Assembly (NCBI GenBank): GCA_963760965.1
Contig: CAVXEW010000009.1
Span: 1-64,000, forward strand
From: Pararhizobium_B sp963760965
GTDB lineage: Bacteria > Pseudomonadota > Alphaproteobacteria > Rhizobiales > Rhizobiaceae
Reading direction: 5' to 3'
DNA: 64,000 nt
Part shown: piece after piece, positions 1 through 9,824 of the stretch
Layout of the letters: the number at the start of each line of letters is the position of its first letter
Numbering within the stretch: position 1 is the stretch's first letter
Position numbers and translations under genes: made by a program
Notes under the pieces: model-generated
What the model was told of the DNA's origin: nothing
What the model saw: the letters and a program-made list of their open reading frames with translations, nothing else
The model's database searches: none

Positions 1-74
1 CGCCGCCGTGCCGCACGGTTCATCCGGCCCCCCGAAGACGATCCTTCTTGCGGAAAGAAGAAGACACCGTGACA

Positions 75-2063
75 ATGCTCCATGCCGATTCGCCCCGACG
101 CCGTCCCATCGCCGGCAGGATGCTCTTGACCGGCTCCGCCGCAGCGGGCGCCTCGATCGCCCCGCATCCGTTCTCGGCACGAGCGGGCGGCAACCAGGCT
201 CATCTGCGCATCATGGAGACGACGGACATCCACGTAGCGGTGTTGCCGTACGACTACTACGCCGACAGGCCGAGCAACACGATGGGACTTGCTCGCACAG
301 CCAGCCTCATCGAAGCCGTCCGCGCCGAGGCGGCCAATGCGATGCTCGTCGACAACGGCGACTTCCTGCAGGGCAATCCGATGGGCGACTACATCGCCTA
401 CGAGCGCGGCATGAAGGAAGGCGACGTCCACCCCGTCGTCAAGGCGATGAACACGCTGGATTTCGACTGCTCGACGCTCGGCAACCACGAGTTCAACTAC
501 GGCCTCGACTTCATGTTCAAGGTGCTGCAGGGCGCGAACTTCCCCTTCGTCTGCGCCAATCTGACCCGCGGCAAGCTCGCCGCAAATCCGCGTGACGACG
601 AGCTCTTCCTCGACCCCTACGTGATCTTGGACAAGACCATCACGGACGGCGCCGGCAATCCGCACGCCATCCGGGTCGGACTGATCGGTTTCCTTCCGCC
701 GCAGATCATGATCTGGGATGCGAAGAACCTTGCAGGCAGGGCGATGGCGCGCGATATCCTCCAGGCGGCACGCGCCTGGGTCCCCCAATTGCGCGAGGAA
801 GGTGCGGATGTCGTCGTCGCCCTCTCCCACTCCGGCATTGCACGCGGGACAAGCGAGGGAATGGAGAACGCCTCGCTGCATCTTGCGACCGTCGACGGCA
901 TCGACGCCATCATGACCGGTCACCAGCACCTCGTCTTCCCCGGGCCGCAGGACTTCCACGGCATCGAGGGCGTCGATGCCGCACGCGGAACGCTGCATGG
1001 CAAGCCGGCCGTCATGGGCGGCTTCTGGGGCTCGCACCTGGGGCTCATCGACCTCTTGCTGGAGCGGGACGGAAGGCGCTGGAAGATCGTCGACTTCACC
1101 TGCGAGGCCAGGCCGATATATGAACGCCGCGGCCAGGTTGCGGCGCCGCTCGTGAAGAACGCCGCCAAGGTGGCCCGCTCGGTGAAGGCCGACCACGCTG
1201 CGACCCTGGCCTACGTCCGTACGCCCGTCGGCGAAACATCCGCGCCGCTCTACTCCTATTTCGCACTCGTCGCCGACGATCCCTCGGTTCAGATCGTCTC
1301 CAACGCACAGCTCTGGTATGTCGGCGAGATGTTGAAGGAGAGCGACTACAAGGACCTGCCGCTCCTTTCGGCCGCGGCCCCGTTCAAGTGCGGCGGACGT
1401 AGCGGCGCCGACTACTACACCGACGTCGCCGCCGGTGCGATCGCAATAAAGAACGTGGCCGATCTCTACCTCTACCCCAACATGGTGCGCGCGGTGCTGA
1501 TTGATGGCGCCCAGGTGAAGAACTGGCTGGAAATGTCCGCCGGAATATTCAGGCACGTCCCTGCCGGGGCGAAGGACGCGGAACTCATCGACGCCGACTT
1601 TCCCTCCTACAATTTCGATGTCATCGACGGCGTCACATACGAGATCGATGTCACACAGCCCCCGAAATACGACCCGGACGGCAATCTCATCAACCCCGGA
1701 TCGAGCAGGATCAGGAACCTGCGGTTCGCCGGCAGGCAGATCGATCCGGCACAGCCCTTCGTCGTCGCGACGAACGACTACCGCGCCGGAGGAGGCGGCA
1801 ATTTCCCGGAAATCGCGGGCGACAAGGTCATTCTCACGGCTCCCGACACGAACCGCGACGTGATCGTGAGGTACATCGTCCAGCAAGGCACGATCAATCC
1901 ATCGGCAGACGGGAACTGGAGGATTGCGCCGGCGCCTGGCACCTCGGTGATCTTCGACACCGGGCCGGGCGGCAAACCCTTCGCCAGGCACGTGAAGGGC
2001 GTCGACATCAGGCCGGTCGGGCCGGCCCCGCAAGGCTTCACCCGCTTCCGGATCAGCCTTTGA
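75..2063 (+). CDS. cpdB: 2',3'-cyclic-nucleotide 2'-phosphodiesterase / 3'-nucleotidase, CpdB-like
   Basis: Periplasmic metallophosphoesterase expected to hydrolyse 2',3'-cyclic nucleotides and 3'-nucleotides for nucleoside and phosphate scavenging. The metallophosphatase motifs are visible in order: TTDIH, DNGDFLQG, GNHEFNYG, SHSG and GHQH, followed by the long C-terminal 5'-nucleotidase domain with GGGGNFPE. At about 660 residues it matches CpdB. The N-terminus has an arginine-rich stretch (SPRRRPIAG) before a hydrophobic run, suggesting a Tat-type signal. GTG at 69 and TTG at 48 are in-frame alternative starts; a purine-rich stretch at 52-63 could serve any of them. The end overlaps the convergent LysR gene by 11 bp. 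Confidence 0.88.
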   Translation: MLHADSPRRRPIAGRMLLTGSAAAGASIAPHPFSARAGGNQAHLRIMETTDIHVAVLPYDYYADRPSNTMGLARTASLIEAVRAEAANAMLVDNGDFLQGNPMGDYIAYERGMKEGDVHPVVKAMNTLDFDCSTLGNHEFNYGLDFMFKVLQGANFPFVCANLTRGKLAANPRDDELFLDPYVILDKTITDGAGNPHAIRVGLIGFLPPQIMIWDAKNLAGRAMARDILQAARAWVPQLREEGADVVVALSHSGIARGTSEGMENASLHLATVDGIDAIMTGHQHLVFPGPQDFHGIEGVDAARGTLHGKPAVMGGFWGSHLGLIDLLLERDGRRWKIVDFTCEARPIYERRGQVAAPLVKNAAKVARSVKADHAATLAYVRTPVGETSAPLYSYFALVADDPSVQIVSNAQLWYVGEMLKESDYKDLPLLSAAAPFKCGGRSGADYYTDVAAGAIAIKNVADLYLYPNMVRAVLIDGAQVKNWLEMSAGIFRHVPAGAKDAELIDADFPSYNFDVIDGVTYEIDVTQPPKYDPDGNLINPGSSRIRNLRFAGRQIDPAQPFVVATNDYRAGGGGNFPEIAGDKVILTAPDTNRDVIVRYIVQQGTINPSADGNWRIAPAPGTSVIFDTGPGGKPFARHVKGVDIRPVGPAPQGFTRFRISL

Positions 2064-2970
2064 GCGCTTCCTTGCATGTCCCGAGCGCCTGCCTGAAGCA
2101 TCCGATCAGCCATGAAGCCGCGGGCCCCGGCGGGTTCGCCGCTGCCGTGATCGCAAGCAGCGGATAGTCCGTCTCGGGATAGGGCTCAAGATCGAGGCGC
2201 ACGAGCCGGCCGGCGGCGATGTCCCCGTGGACCAGCAGTTCCGGCATGCCGCCCCATCCGAGCCCCGCCTTCAGCAGCGCATGCTTCACTCCGAGGTCGG
2301 TCGTACGCCAGATATTGTAGGCATAGACGTTGAAGTCGCGCCCCTGCGTCTGATCGGTGAGGTCGGTCACCACCAGCTGGGTGTGTTCGCGCACTTCCGA
2401 CAAGGGAACGGGTCCAGGCATGCGCGCGAGCGCATGGTCGGGGGCGGCCACCGGAAACATCCGGGTAGCGCCTATCTGCTCCGTGACGAGAATGTCCTCC
2501 GGACGAAGCGGTACGCCGCCAATGCCGATATCGGCGGCTCCACGCGCCACGAGGTCCGAAACTACCCCGAGCGCGCCCGCCTGCAAATGGAGTGCAACCG
2601 TCGGGAACTGCGCCTCGAAGCCCTTCAGGACCGAGACAAGCGCCGGGCTGGAGATCGTCACGTCGATCGCGAGGTGAATTTCGGCTTCGAGCCCTTCCTT
2701 CAGTCCCTTCGCCCTTGCCCTCAGCGCCTGCAGGCTGGCCAGCATCCGACGCGTGTCGATCAGCATCGCCTTGCCGGCTTCGGTCAGCCTCGGCGCGCGC
2801 GCAGACTCGCGATCGAAGAGCTTCACCTCGAGCTGAGCCTCCAGGTTCGCGATCGCGTAGCTGACCACGGACTGCGTCCGGTTGAGCCGCCGCGCAGCAG
2901 CCGAGAAGCTGCCGTTCTCGGCAACGGCGTGAAAGATCTCGAGCTGGTCGAGTGTCGGATTGGGTTGCAT
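2053..2970 (-). CDS. LysR family transcriptional regulator
   Basis: LysR-type regulator of 305 residues, the usual length. The N-terminal winged helix-turn-helix spans about residues 5-65 (LDQLEIFHAVAENGSFSAAARRL, then QSVVSYAIANLE), and the rest is a periplasmic-binding-protein-like effector domain. It is transcribed away from the azoreductase gene across a 146-bp gap carrying a 10-bp palindrome and a repeated TTTTCAGAT, so autoregulation and control of the azoreductase is the natural inference. The effector is unknown. Confidence 0.9.
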   Translation of the reverse strand: MQPNPTLDQLEIFHAVAENGSFSAAARRLNRTQSVVSYAIANLEAQLEVKLFDRESARAPRLTEAGKAMLIDTRRMLASLQALRARAKGLKEGLEAEIHLAIDVTISSPALVSVLKGFEAQFPTVALHLQAGALGVVSDLVARGAADIGIGGVPLRPEDILVTEQIGATRMFPVAAPDHALARMPGPVPLSEVREHTQLVVTDLTDQTQGRDFNVYAYNIWRTTDLGVKHALLKAGLGWGGMPELLVHGDIAAGRLVRLDLEPYPETDYPLLAITAAANPPGPAASWLIGCFRQALGTCKEALKG

Positions 2971-2981
2971 CGGCTATCTAC

Positions 2982-3023
2982 TTTTCAGATATCTGGCCTG
3001 TATATTTTCACGGTTTTTCAGAT
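2982..3023. promoter_or_regulatory. Candidate LysR operator between the LysR and azoreductase genes
   Basis: The perfect 10-bp palindrome CAGATATCTG lies at 2986-2995. TTTTCAGAT occurs at 2982-2990 and again at 3015-3023, 33 bp apart (about three helical turns), in an AT-rich stretch inside a GC-rich region. This is the arrangement expected for a LysR regulator controlling itself and a divergent target. Binding is inferred. Confidence 0.45.
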
Positions 3024-3116
3024 GCCGGTCCAGCCCTACTTCATCTCCTGAAGGCGGCGCCGAGTGCGTCGCGCGAACCGGGCGCGAACCGCGCCGGAAG
3101 TTTCAGGAGCAAGCCA

Positions 3117-3734
3117 ATGAGCAACATTCTACTCGTCACGTCCAGTCCGCGCGGAGAAGCCTCCCTGTCGTCGCGTGTCGCACGCGACCTCGTCGACCGT
3201 CTGGTCGCGGACGAGCCCTCCGCCACCCTCGTCCACCGCGACCTCCATACGGATCCCCTGCCCCACATCGCGGAAGCCTTTTCGGCCGGCAGCCGCAAGC
3301 CGGCACAGGACCGCACCGAAGCGGAAACATCAGCGGTGGCGATTTCCGATGAAGCGGTCGACGAGGTGCTTTCCGCCGACACCCTGGTCATCGCTACCGG
3401 CCTCATCAATTTCGGCATCTCTTCGACGCTCAAGTCCTGGATCGACAACGTGCTCAGGGCCGGCCGGACCTTCCGCTACACGGAGTCCGGGCCGGTGGGT
3501 CTGGCCAAGGGCAAGAAGGCATACGTCGTCATTGCTTCGGGCGGGGTCTATTCCGAAGGCCCGGCGGCCGCACTGAATCATGCCGACCCCTATCTGCGCA
3601 CCGCCCTTGGCTTCATCGGCATCACGGATGTCGAAGTGATCCGGATCGAAGGTGTCGCGCTCGGCCCCGATGCAGCGGAGAAGGCGGTGGAAAAGGCCAT
3701 CGGACAGACGAGGGAATTGCTTCTGGCGGCCTGA
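3117..3734 (+). CDS. azoR: FMN-dependent NADH-azoreductase (AzoR/AcpD family)
   Basis: Flavodoxin-fold FMN enzyme of 205 residues that reduces quinones and azo compounds with NAD(P)H. The family start (MSNILLVTSSPRGEASLSS, FMN phosphate loop) and the signature around ISSTLKSWIDNVLRAGRTFRY are visible. ATG 3117 is preceded by AGGAG at 3105-3109; the frame is open further upstream but without family sequence. It is divergent from a LysR regulator, a common pairing for quinone-responsive azoreductases. Confidence 0.9.
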   Translation: MSNILLVTSSPRGEASLSSRVARDLVDRLVADEPSATLVHRDLHTDPLPHIAEAFSAGSRKPAQDRTEAETSAVAISDEAVDEVLSADTLVIATGLINFGISSTLKSWIDNVLRAGRTFRYTESGPVGLAKGKKAYVVIASGGVYSEGPAAALNHADPYLRTALGFIGITDVEVIRIEGVALGPDAAEKAVEKAIGQTRELLLAA

Positions 3735-3760
3735 GGAAGGTATCGCTCCGCTTCTTCCAT

Positions 3761-3782
3761 CCGCACGCCAGCCGGCGTGCGG
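3761..3782 (+). terminator. Hairpin after azoR
   Basis: A 9-bp perfect stem (CCGCACGCC at 3761-3769, GGCGTGCGG at 3774-3782) with a 4-nt loop lies just after the azoreductase stop. No T-run follows, so it may be a weak or Rho-assisted terminator. Confidence 0.4.
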
Positions 3783-3878
3783 ACTGCGAACCGTTGGCAT
3801 GACTCATTGATGTTTAATTAATAATTTACCCGATTGCGCGACGATTGCTTGCCTGCACGCCAACGAGGGACAAGCACC

Positions 3879-4187
3879 TTGTTTGCCACCCGATTGCAAG
3901 ATGGACGTGAAGCGAGCCGAACGGCCTGCAAGATCAAGGCGGTGGCGCATTGCCTGGGCCGGAGTTCGCCCGCGGCTATCCTCGACCTGTCGAGCAAAGG
4001 CATCCGCATTTACCTCCGGCAGGACATCAATGCGGCGGTCGGCAGCCACGTGACTGTCGAGACCGAGGAAATCGGCTCGCTCTCGGGCGATGTGCGCTGG
4101 ATCCGCCTGCCGTATATGGGCATCGAGCTCGGCCGCTCGTCGAACACGATGGCGAAGATCGACTCCTACTTCAAATCCCGAAGCTGA
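3879..4187 (+). CDS. PilZ domain protein (c-di-GMP binding)
   Basis: Small cytoplasmic single-domain PilZ protein of about 102 residues. Both c-di-GMP contacts are present: RxxxR (REASR, residues 10-14) and DxSxxG (DLSSKG, residues 36-41), followed by the typical GDVRWI and MGIEL strands. I chose TTG 3879 because GAGGGA lies 9 nt upstream and the sequence after it (LFATRL) matches the start I recall for rhizobial PilZ proteins; TTG 3834 is an in-frame alternative. The output partner cannot be told from the neighbours. Confidence 0.82.
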   Translation: MFATRLQDGREASRTACKIKAVAHCLGRSSPAAILDLSSKGIRIYLRQDINAAVGSHVTVETEEIGSLSGDVRWIRLPYMGIELGRSSNTMAKIDSYFKSRS

Positions 4188-4241
4188 CGTTCTCGCAGTG
4201 CAGCCGGTGCGCCGACGAATTTCAGGCGCCGGAAGGTGTGC

Positions 4242-4549
4242 TGGTGCGGGCGGGGGGACTCGAACCCCCACGGGGTTTCCCCCTACGGATTTTCTTCCCA
4301 CTTCGGCTTTCGCCGCCGCCGGTACGGGCGTTCGTGGTCTGGACTATCCCTTCGCCTTGCGTGGCGAGACGTCTCCTCCACGTTTAGGTGCTGCCCGTCT
4401 AGTCTCTACACCTTCCCGGCACTGCCGGGCTTGGCTCGGGATTGCCATTCGACAGGTTTCCCCGAATTTGAGCAGTTCTGCACCGCCGGTTTCCCGGCGG
4501 GCACCCAATTTTTCAAGTCCGTTGCGTCTACCGGTTCCGCCACGCCCGC
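4242..4549 (-). tRNA. tRNA-Leu(UAA), interrupted by a group I intron
   Basis: Class II leucine tRNA in two exons: 4515-4549 (35 nt, ending at anticodon base U34) and 4242-4293 (52 nt, beginning AAAA). Joined, they give an 87-nt tRNA with acceptor GCGGGCG/CGCCCGC, a leucine-type D arm, anticodon stem ACGGA/TCCGT, loop CTTAAAA (anticodon UAA), a long variable arm (GGGG-GAAA-CCCC), T arm GGGGG-TTCGAGT-CCCCC, discriminator A and an encoded CCA. Every stem pairs perfectly once the 221-nt insert is removed. A standard tRNA search may miss it or report only the 3' half. Confidence 0.93.
4294..4514 (-). ncRNA. Group I self-splicing intron in tRNA-Leu(UAA), IC3-like
   Basis: The 221-nt insert lies between anticodon positions 34 and 35. 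The 5' exon ends in U, which can form the U-G pair of P1 with an internal guide GGGT (ACUU/GGGU), and the intron ends in G. The core resembles the Azoarcus tRNA-Ile ribozyme: CCGGGAAACC near the start, TCAAATTCGGGGAAACC, ATGGCAATCCCGAGCCAAGC, then GGTGTAGAGACTAGACGG and AGGGATAGTCCAG. No homing endonuclease is encoded; the small ORFs here are shadows. The position is the one used by the classical cyanobacterial and plastid tRNA-Leu(UAA) intron. Confidence 0.92.
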
Positions 4550-4812
4550 ACACCAAGGAATGGCGTAGCGGGAAAGCCGGAAACGATCAAGCGACAGGCG
4601 TCGGATACTAGCAATTTCCGCGTGATCTCTGGAACGAAAGTGGAATTGACGAACCGGGGTCAGGAAGGCCAAATGCCGCTCGATGTCATGGGGTGCCAAA
4701 GGCTCCTGTGGCTCGGAACCTGCCCGCTCCGTGGAGGACGGCTTGCGGAGCACGGGGCAACGTTCGGGAGAAAAGGCAGTTCCGACTGCAGCAAGTCATT
4801 GGGAGGAATCAG

Positions 4813-6180
4813 ATGACAGACCACAACTCCGACAATTCACGGCCCGCCGGCGGCCTCACCCGCCGGTCGGTTCTCATGGCAGGCGCCGGGCTGGCCGCCG
4901 GAACGAGCATGCTCTCGCCGATGTTTCTGCGCAATGCGCTGGCTGAGGACAAGGGAGCGGTCGGCAACTACCCGGCAGGCACGTCCGGCGATTCGGTTTT
5001 CGTCGGCATCTGCACGCCGCGCACCGGCACCTACGCCGCCCAGGGCGAGGACGAGATCAAGGGCTACGAGCTCGCGATCGAGCACCTCAACGAGGGCAAC
5101 GACCTGATCAAGAAGATCTCGCCGCACACCAAGAAGGGCGTGCTCGGCAAGGAGGTCAAGCACGGCGTCGCCGACAGCGAGGCGAAGCCCAATACTGCCG
5201 TGCAGGCCCAGACGCGCTTCATCACGCAGAACAAGGCCATCATGATCACCGGCTGTGTGTCGAGCGCGGTGGCCGTCGCCATCAACAAGCTCGCGCAGAG
5301 CCAGAAGGTCATCTACCTTCCCTGCATCACGGGTTCCAACGACACCACGGGCAAGGACTGCGTTCGCTACTCCTTCCGCGAGTGCTTCTACGCCGAGACG
5401 GCGGCGGCGGCGATCGCTCCCGTCCTGATCAAGAATCTCGGCAAGAACAAGAAGATCGCCTTCCTCACGCCCGACTACACCTACGGGCACACCGTGCGGC
5501 AGTCGACCCAGAAGGCGCTCGAGGAACAGGGCGGCTGGACCGTCGCCACGAACCAGCTTTCGCCGCTCGGCACCACGGACTTCTCGTCCTATCTGCTGAA
5601 CGTCGCCAACTCCGGCGCAGACGTCGTGGTCAACATCAACTTCGGCCGCGACGCGGTGCTGTCGATCAAGCAGGCCAAGCAGTTCGGCATTCTCGACAAG
5701 ATGACGCTCGTGCTGCCCTACAACACGCCGTTCATCGCCGAGCAGGTGGGAGCCGACACGCTGAAGGGCGTCTATGCCGGCCAGGACTACTACTGGCAGG
5801 TCGAGGACCAGTTCCCGATCGCGAAGGCCTTCAACGAAGCCTTCATGAGCAAGTACAACTACCACCCCGAATGGGGCGCCAACGCCGCCTACCTGCAGAT
5901 TGCCATGTGGGCGGATGCGGTCGAGCGCGCCGGCTCGTTCTATCCGCCGGACGTCATCAAGGCCTACGAGAAGGGCGAGACCATCCAGTCGACCGTCGGT
6001 CCCGTCCACTTCCGCGCCGAGGACCATCAGCTCGTTCGTCCCGTGATCATCATCAAGGGCAAGGGCAAGGAAGCCATGAAGGGCAAGGACGACTACTACG
6101 ATGTCGTCGAAGTCGTCGACACGAAGGACCTGATGCAGTCGCCGACGGCCTTCGGCTGCAACCTCGGCCCCTATAGCTGA
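4813..6180 (+). CDS. ABC transporter substrate-binding protein, branched-chain amino-acid type
   Basis: Periplasmic binding protein (Peripla_BP_6/LivK-like fold), 455 residues. The N-terminus carries a twin-arginine-like signal (LTRRSVLMAGAGLAAGTSML, cleavage near ALA-ED). The mature part starts VFVGICTPRTGTYAAQGEDE, the usual first strand and ligand loop. ATG 4813 follows GGGAGG at 4801-4806. It is the first gene of a transporter operon; a strong hairpin just downstream probably makes it the most abundant product. The substrate may be an amino acid, amide or urea-like compound; sequence alone does not decide. Confidence 0.88.
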   Translation: MTDHNSDNSRPAGGLTRRSVLMAGAGLAAGTSMLSPMFLRNALAEDKGAVGNYPAGTSGDSVFVGICTPRTGTYAAQGEDEIKGYELAIEHLNEGNDLIKKISPHTKKGVLGKEVKHGVADSEAKPNTAVQAQTRFITQNKAIMITGCVSSAVAVAINKLAQSQKVIYLPCITGSNDTTGKDCVRYSFRECFYAETAAAAIAPVLIKNLGKNKKIAFLTPDYTYGHTVRQSTQKALEEQGGWTVATNQLSPLGTTDFSSYLLNVANSGADVVVNINFGRDAVLSIKQAKQFGILDKMTLVLPYNTPFIAEQVGADTLKGVYAGQDYYWQVEDQFPIAKAFNEAFMSKYNYHPEWGANAAYLQIAMWADAVERAGSFYPPDVIKAYEKGETIQSTVGPVHFRAEDHQLVRPVIIIKGKGKEAMKGKDDYYDVVEVVDTKDLMQSPTAFGCNLGPYS

Positions 6181-6198
6181 CCGACAGAATGACGGATC

Positions 6199-6231
6199 GC
6201 CATCCCCGGCTTCGCGCAAGCCGGGGATGGC
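6199..6231 (+). terminator. Strong intra-operon hairpin after the binding-protein gene
   Basis: Perfect 14-bp stem, GCCATCCCCGGCTT at 6199-6212 with AAGCCGGGGATGGC at 6218-6231, and a 5-nt loop. It sits 18 nt after the binding-protein stop and before the permease gene, with no T-run. Likely role: 3' stabiliser or partial terminator giving more binding protein than membrane components. Confidence 0.6.
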
Positions 6232-6345
6232 ATGGTCCGATCAGACCGCTGCATTCCCTTGACGGGACCTGCCGGGCGAGCCCGGCGACCCCGCCAAGGG
6301 AATGCGACGCTTCCAAGACCTTGTGAACCTGATGCGAGGATCGTC

Positions 6346-7221
6346 TTGCTGAGCTGGGCAAATTTCGTCTCTCAAATGTTCAACGGCCTCGTGCTGGGGG
6401 CGCTGCTGGCGCTGATAAGCTCGGGCCTCACGATCATTTACGGCACGCTCGGCGTGCTCAACCTGGCGCACGGCGCCATGTTCATGATGGGCGGCTACGC
6501 CGGCTGGCTGACCTACCAGTACACGGACTCATACGTTCTCGCCGTGATAGGCGGCTCGCTGTTCGTGATGGTGGTCGGCGTCATCATGGAGCGTGGCATC
6601 ATCCGCTTCTTCTACGACCGGCCGGACGAAGACCAGATCCTCGTGACCTTCGGCCTCGGCATCGTCTTCGTAGAGCTGGTGCGTTTCTCATTCGGGAGCC
6701 TCTCCCTGACGGTGCCATCTCCGTCCTGGGCGTCCGGCATCACATCGCTCGGCTTCATGATCTATCCGACCTACCGCCTCGCGGTGGTCGGCATCGTCGC
6801 CGTTGCGCTGCTCGCCCTGTATATCGTGCTCTACCGCACCCGCCTTGGGATGATCGTGCGCGCCGGCATCGAGGACGCGGGCATGGTCGACGCGCTCGGC
6901 ATCAACGTCTACCGCGTCTTCATGGTGGTGTTCGGAATCGGCGCAATGGCGGCGGGCTTCGCCGGGATCGTCAACGCACCGGTCGCCCCGATCACGCCGG
7001 ACATCGGGACCGACATTCTGGTGCAGACATTCGTCGTGGTCGTCATCGGTGGTGTCGGCTCGTTCCCGGGAGCCATCCTGGGCGGCCTGATCGCCGGCGA
7101 GATCCTGTCCCTGACCTCCATGATCAACCCGAGCTATTCGCAGGTCATGCTTTTCGCCGTGATGACGCTGGTCCTCGTGGTCAGCCCCTACGGTCTCCTC
7201 GGCGCCAAGGGGCGTGAATAG
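6346..7221 (+). CDS. Branched-chain amino-acid-type ABC permease (LivH-like)
   Basis: Inner-membrane permease of 291 residues with the LivH/UrtB-type pattern of hydrophobic helices, starting LSWANFVSQMFNGLVLGALLALISSGLTIIYG and containing the conserved NLAHGAMFMMGGYAG. I selected TTG 6346 because AGGA at 6337-6340 lies 5 nt upstream; ATG 6376 would trim the first helix. The next gene starts directly after its stop, indicating translational coupling. Confidence 0.88.
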   Translation: MLSWANFVSQMFNGLVLGALLALISSGLTIIYGTLGVLNLAHGAMFMMGGYAGWLTYQYTDSYVLAVIGGSLFVMVVGVIMERGIIRFFYDRPDEDQILVTFGLGIVFVELVRFSFGSLSLTVPSPSWASGITSLGFMIYPTYRLAVVGIVAVALLALYIVLYRTRLGMIVRAGIEDAGMVDALGINVYRVFMVVFGIGAMAAGFAGIVNAPVAPITPDIGTDILVQTFVVVVIGGVGSFPGAILGGLIAGEILSLTSMINPSYSQVMLFAVMTLVLVVSPYGLLGAKGRE

Positions 7222-9050
7222 ATGGCACGACAGACTTCTTCGCTTCGCGTCTGGCTGCCGGACGTACTGACGGCGATCGGCCTCGTTGTCGCGCCGTTCG
7301 TCCTGCCGGCGCTCGGCTTCACAGCCGACACGATGAGCCGCATCCTGATCTATGGCCTGTTCGGCATCGGCTTCGACCTGCTGTTCGGCTTTACCGGGCT
7401 CCTGTCCTTCGGCCAGTCCGCCTTCTTTGGTACCGGCGGCTTCGTGGCCGCCTACCTCCTGACCCATATGGGGATGTCGAGCGTCGTGCTGGCCCTGCTG
7501 ATCGGGACGATCTTCGCGGCAGCGGTCGGCGTCGTCGTCGGGCTGATCGCCCTGCGTCGCACCGGCATCTACTTCGCCATGATCACCGTGGCCATCGCGG
7601 AGGTGTTCTTCTTCCTGGAGAACTCGCCGCTCTCGGCCTTCACCGGCGGCGAGAACGGCCTGCCTGGCGTGCCCTCGCCGACCTTCTATCTCGGCTTCAC
7701 GACGATCCACATCACTCCCGGCTGGACGATGTACGGCTTCATGGCGGCCTGCTTCCTCATCGGCATGGTGATCGCGAGGCGCATCGTGCTCTCGCCGGTC
7801 GGGCTGATCCTGGTCGCAATCCGGGACAATACGCTGAGAGCCGCCGCCGTCGGCCACAATGTCCACAGCTACAAGCTGCTCGCCTTTGTCATCGCGGCCG
7901 CCTATGGCGGCATCGCCGGCGGTCTCCTCGGCGTGCTGCAGGGCTACATGCCGCCCGACGCGTTCGCCTTCGACACGTCCGGGCAGCTAGTGATGCAGAC
8001 CGTGATCGGCGGCCTGGGAACCCTGTTCGGGCCCCTCGTCGGTGCCGCCGTCTGGCTCTACCTGCGCGACTTCCTGCAGAGCACGCTGGATCTCGGCGCG
8101 TCCTGGAAGCTGGCGCTCGGCATCGTCTTCGTGCTGCTCGTCGTCTTCCTGCGGCGCGGCATCATCGGTGGCGTGGTTGACCTCGTCCGCCTCTCGCGGG
8201 GCAGGACGGCGGTCGAGGCCCCCGAGCCGGATGCTTCCGCTTTCGGTGTCACGGCCGCCCCCGCGGCCGCGGCCAGGGAAGAGCCCGTCGAACTCGGCGA
8301 GCCCATCCTGGTGGCGACCGGCCTGACCAAGCGCTATGGCGGCATCGTCGCCAACAACGACATAGACTTCAGCGTCCGGCGCGGCGAATTGCGCGGCATC
8401 ATCGGTCCGAACGGCGCCGGCAAGAGTACTTTCTTCAAGATGCTGACCTGCGAGGTTCATCCATCTTCCGGAAAGATCACGTTCGAGGATGCGGACATCA
8501 CCGGTTTCAGCGTCACCCAGGTCTGCCAGCTCGGCCTTACCAAGAGCTATCAGGTCAACCAGCTGTTCTCGCGGCTGACGGTGCGCGACAACCTCAACAT
8601 CGCGGCCGCTGCGCAACGCCGTGGGCCGTTCCGCATGGACGTGCTGCGCCGGGTGAACCACATCGACGGGCTGGAAGAGCGTGTCGATGAGGCGATGAAG
8701 CTGGTGAACCTCGCCGATCGTGCCGACAGCCCGGTATCAGAGCTTGCCTATGGCGAAAAGCGCCGCCTCGAGATCGGCCTCGCGCTCGCCACTTCGCCGA
8801 AGCTACTGCTGCTGGACGAGCCTCTCGCGGGGATGAGTCCGCGCGAGCGGGTCGAGACAGTGCGGCTGCTGAAATCGATCCGCAAGGGCCGCACGATGAT
8901 CGTCATCGACCACGACATGGACGCCATCTTCGAGCTTGCCGAATCCATCACCGTGCTGCGCGAAGGCCAGGTGCTGGTCGAGGGCACGCCCGAGGAAATC
9001 AAGAACAACCCGACCGTCCAGGAAGCCTATCTCGGCGGGGTGGAAGAACT

Positions 9051-9054
<4 letters not shown>
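7222..9054 (+). CDS. Fused ABC permease-ATPase (LivM-LivG)
   Basis: Single 610-residue protein joining a LivM-like permease (about residues 1-335, with the GFTGLLSFGQSAFFGTGGF motif) to a LivG-like ATPase (about 362-610) through an Ala/Pro/Glu-rich linker. ATPase motifs: Walker A GPNGAGKST at 395-403, signature-region ELAYGEKRR from 507, Walker B LLLLDEP ending near 534, H-loop IDHDMD. The frame is continuous, so this is a real fusion. ATG 7222 abuts the LivH stop; the end overlaps the next gene by 4 bp. LivM and LivG are usually separate proteins. Confidence 0.9.
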
Positions 9055-9749
<695 letters not shown>

Positions 9750-9824
9750 CATGCCGCCGAGGGCACTGTAGCGGCGGAACGAGGTTTTCAGGTCGCGACA
9801 GGTTGCACGTGCGGCGGACCGATC

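Noticed and set aside
4236..4753. Several short ORFs across the tRNA-Leu intron, considered as a homing endonuclease
   Set aside because: None has LAGLIDADG, GIY-YIG or HNH motifs, and the intron is only 221 nt with the core filling it.
4837..6219. A 460-codon minus-strand frame over the binding-protein gene
   Set aside because: Shadow of a protein with clear signal peptide and binding-protein motifs on the plus strand.
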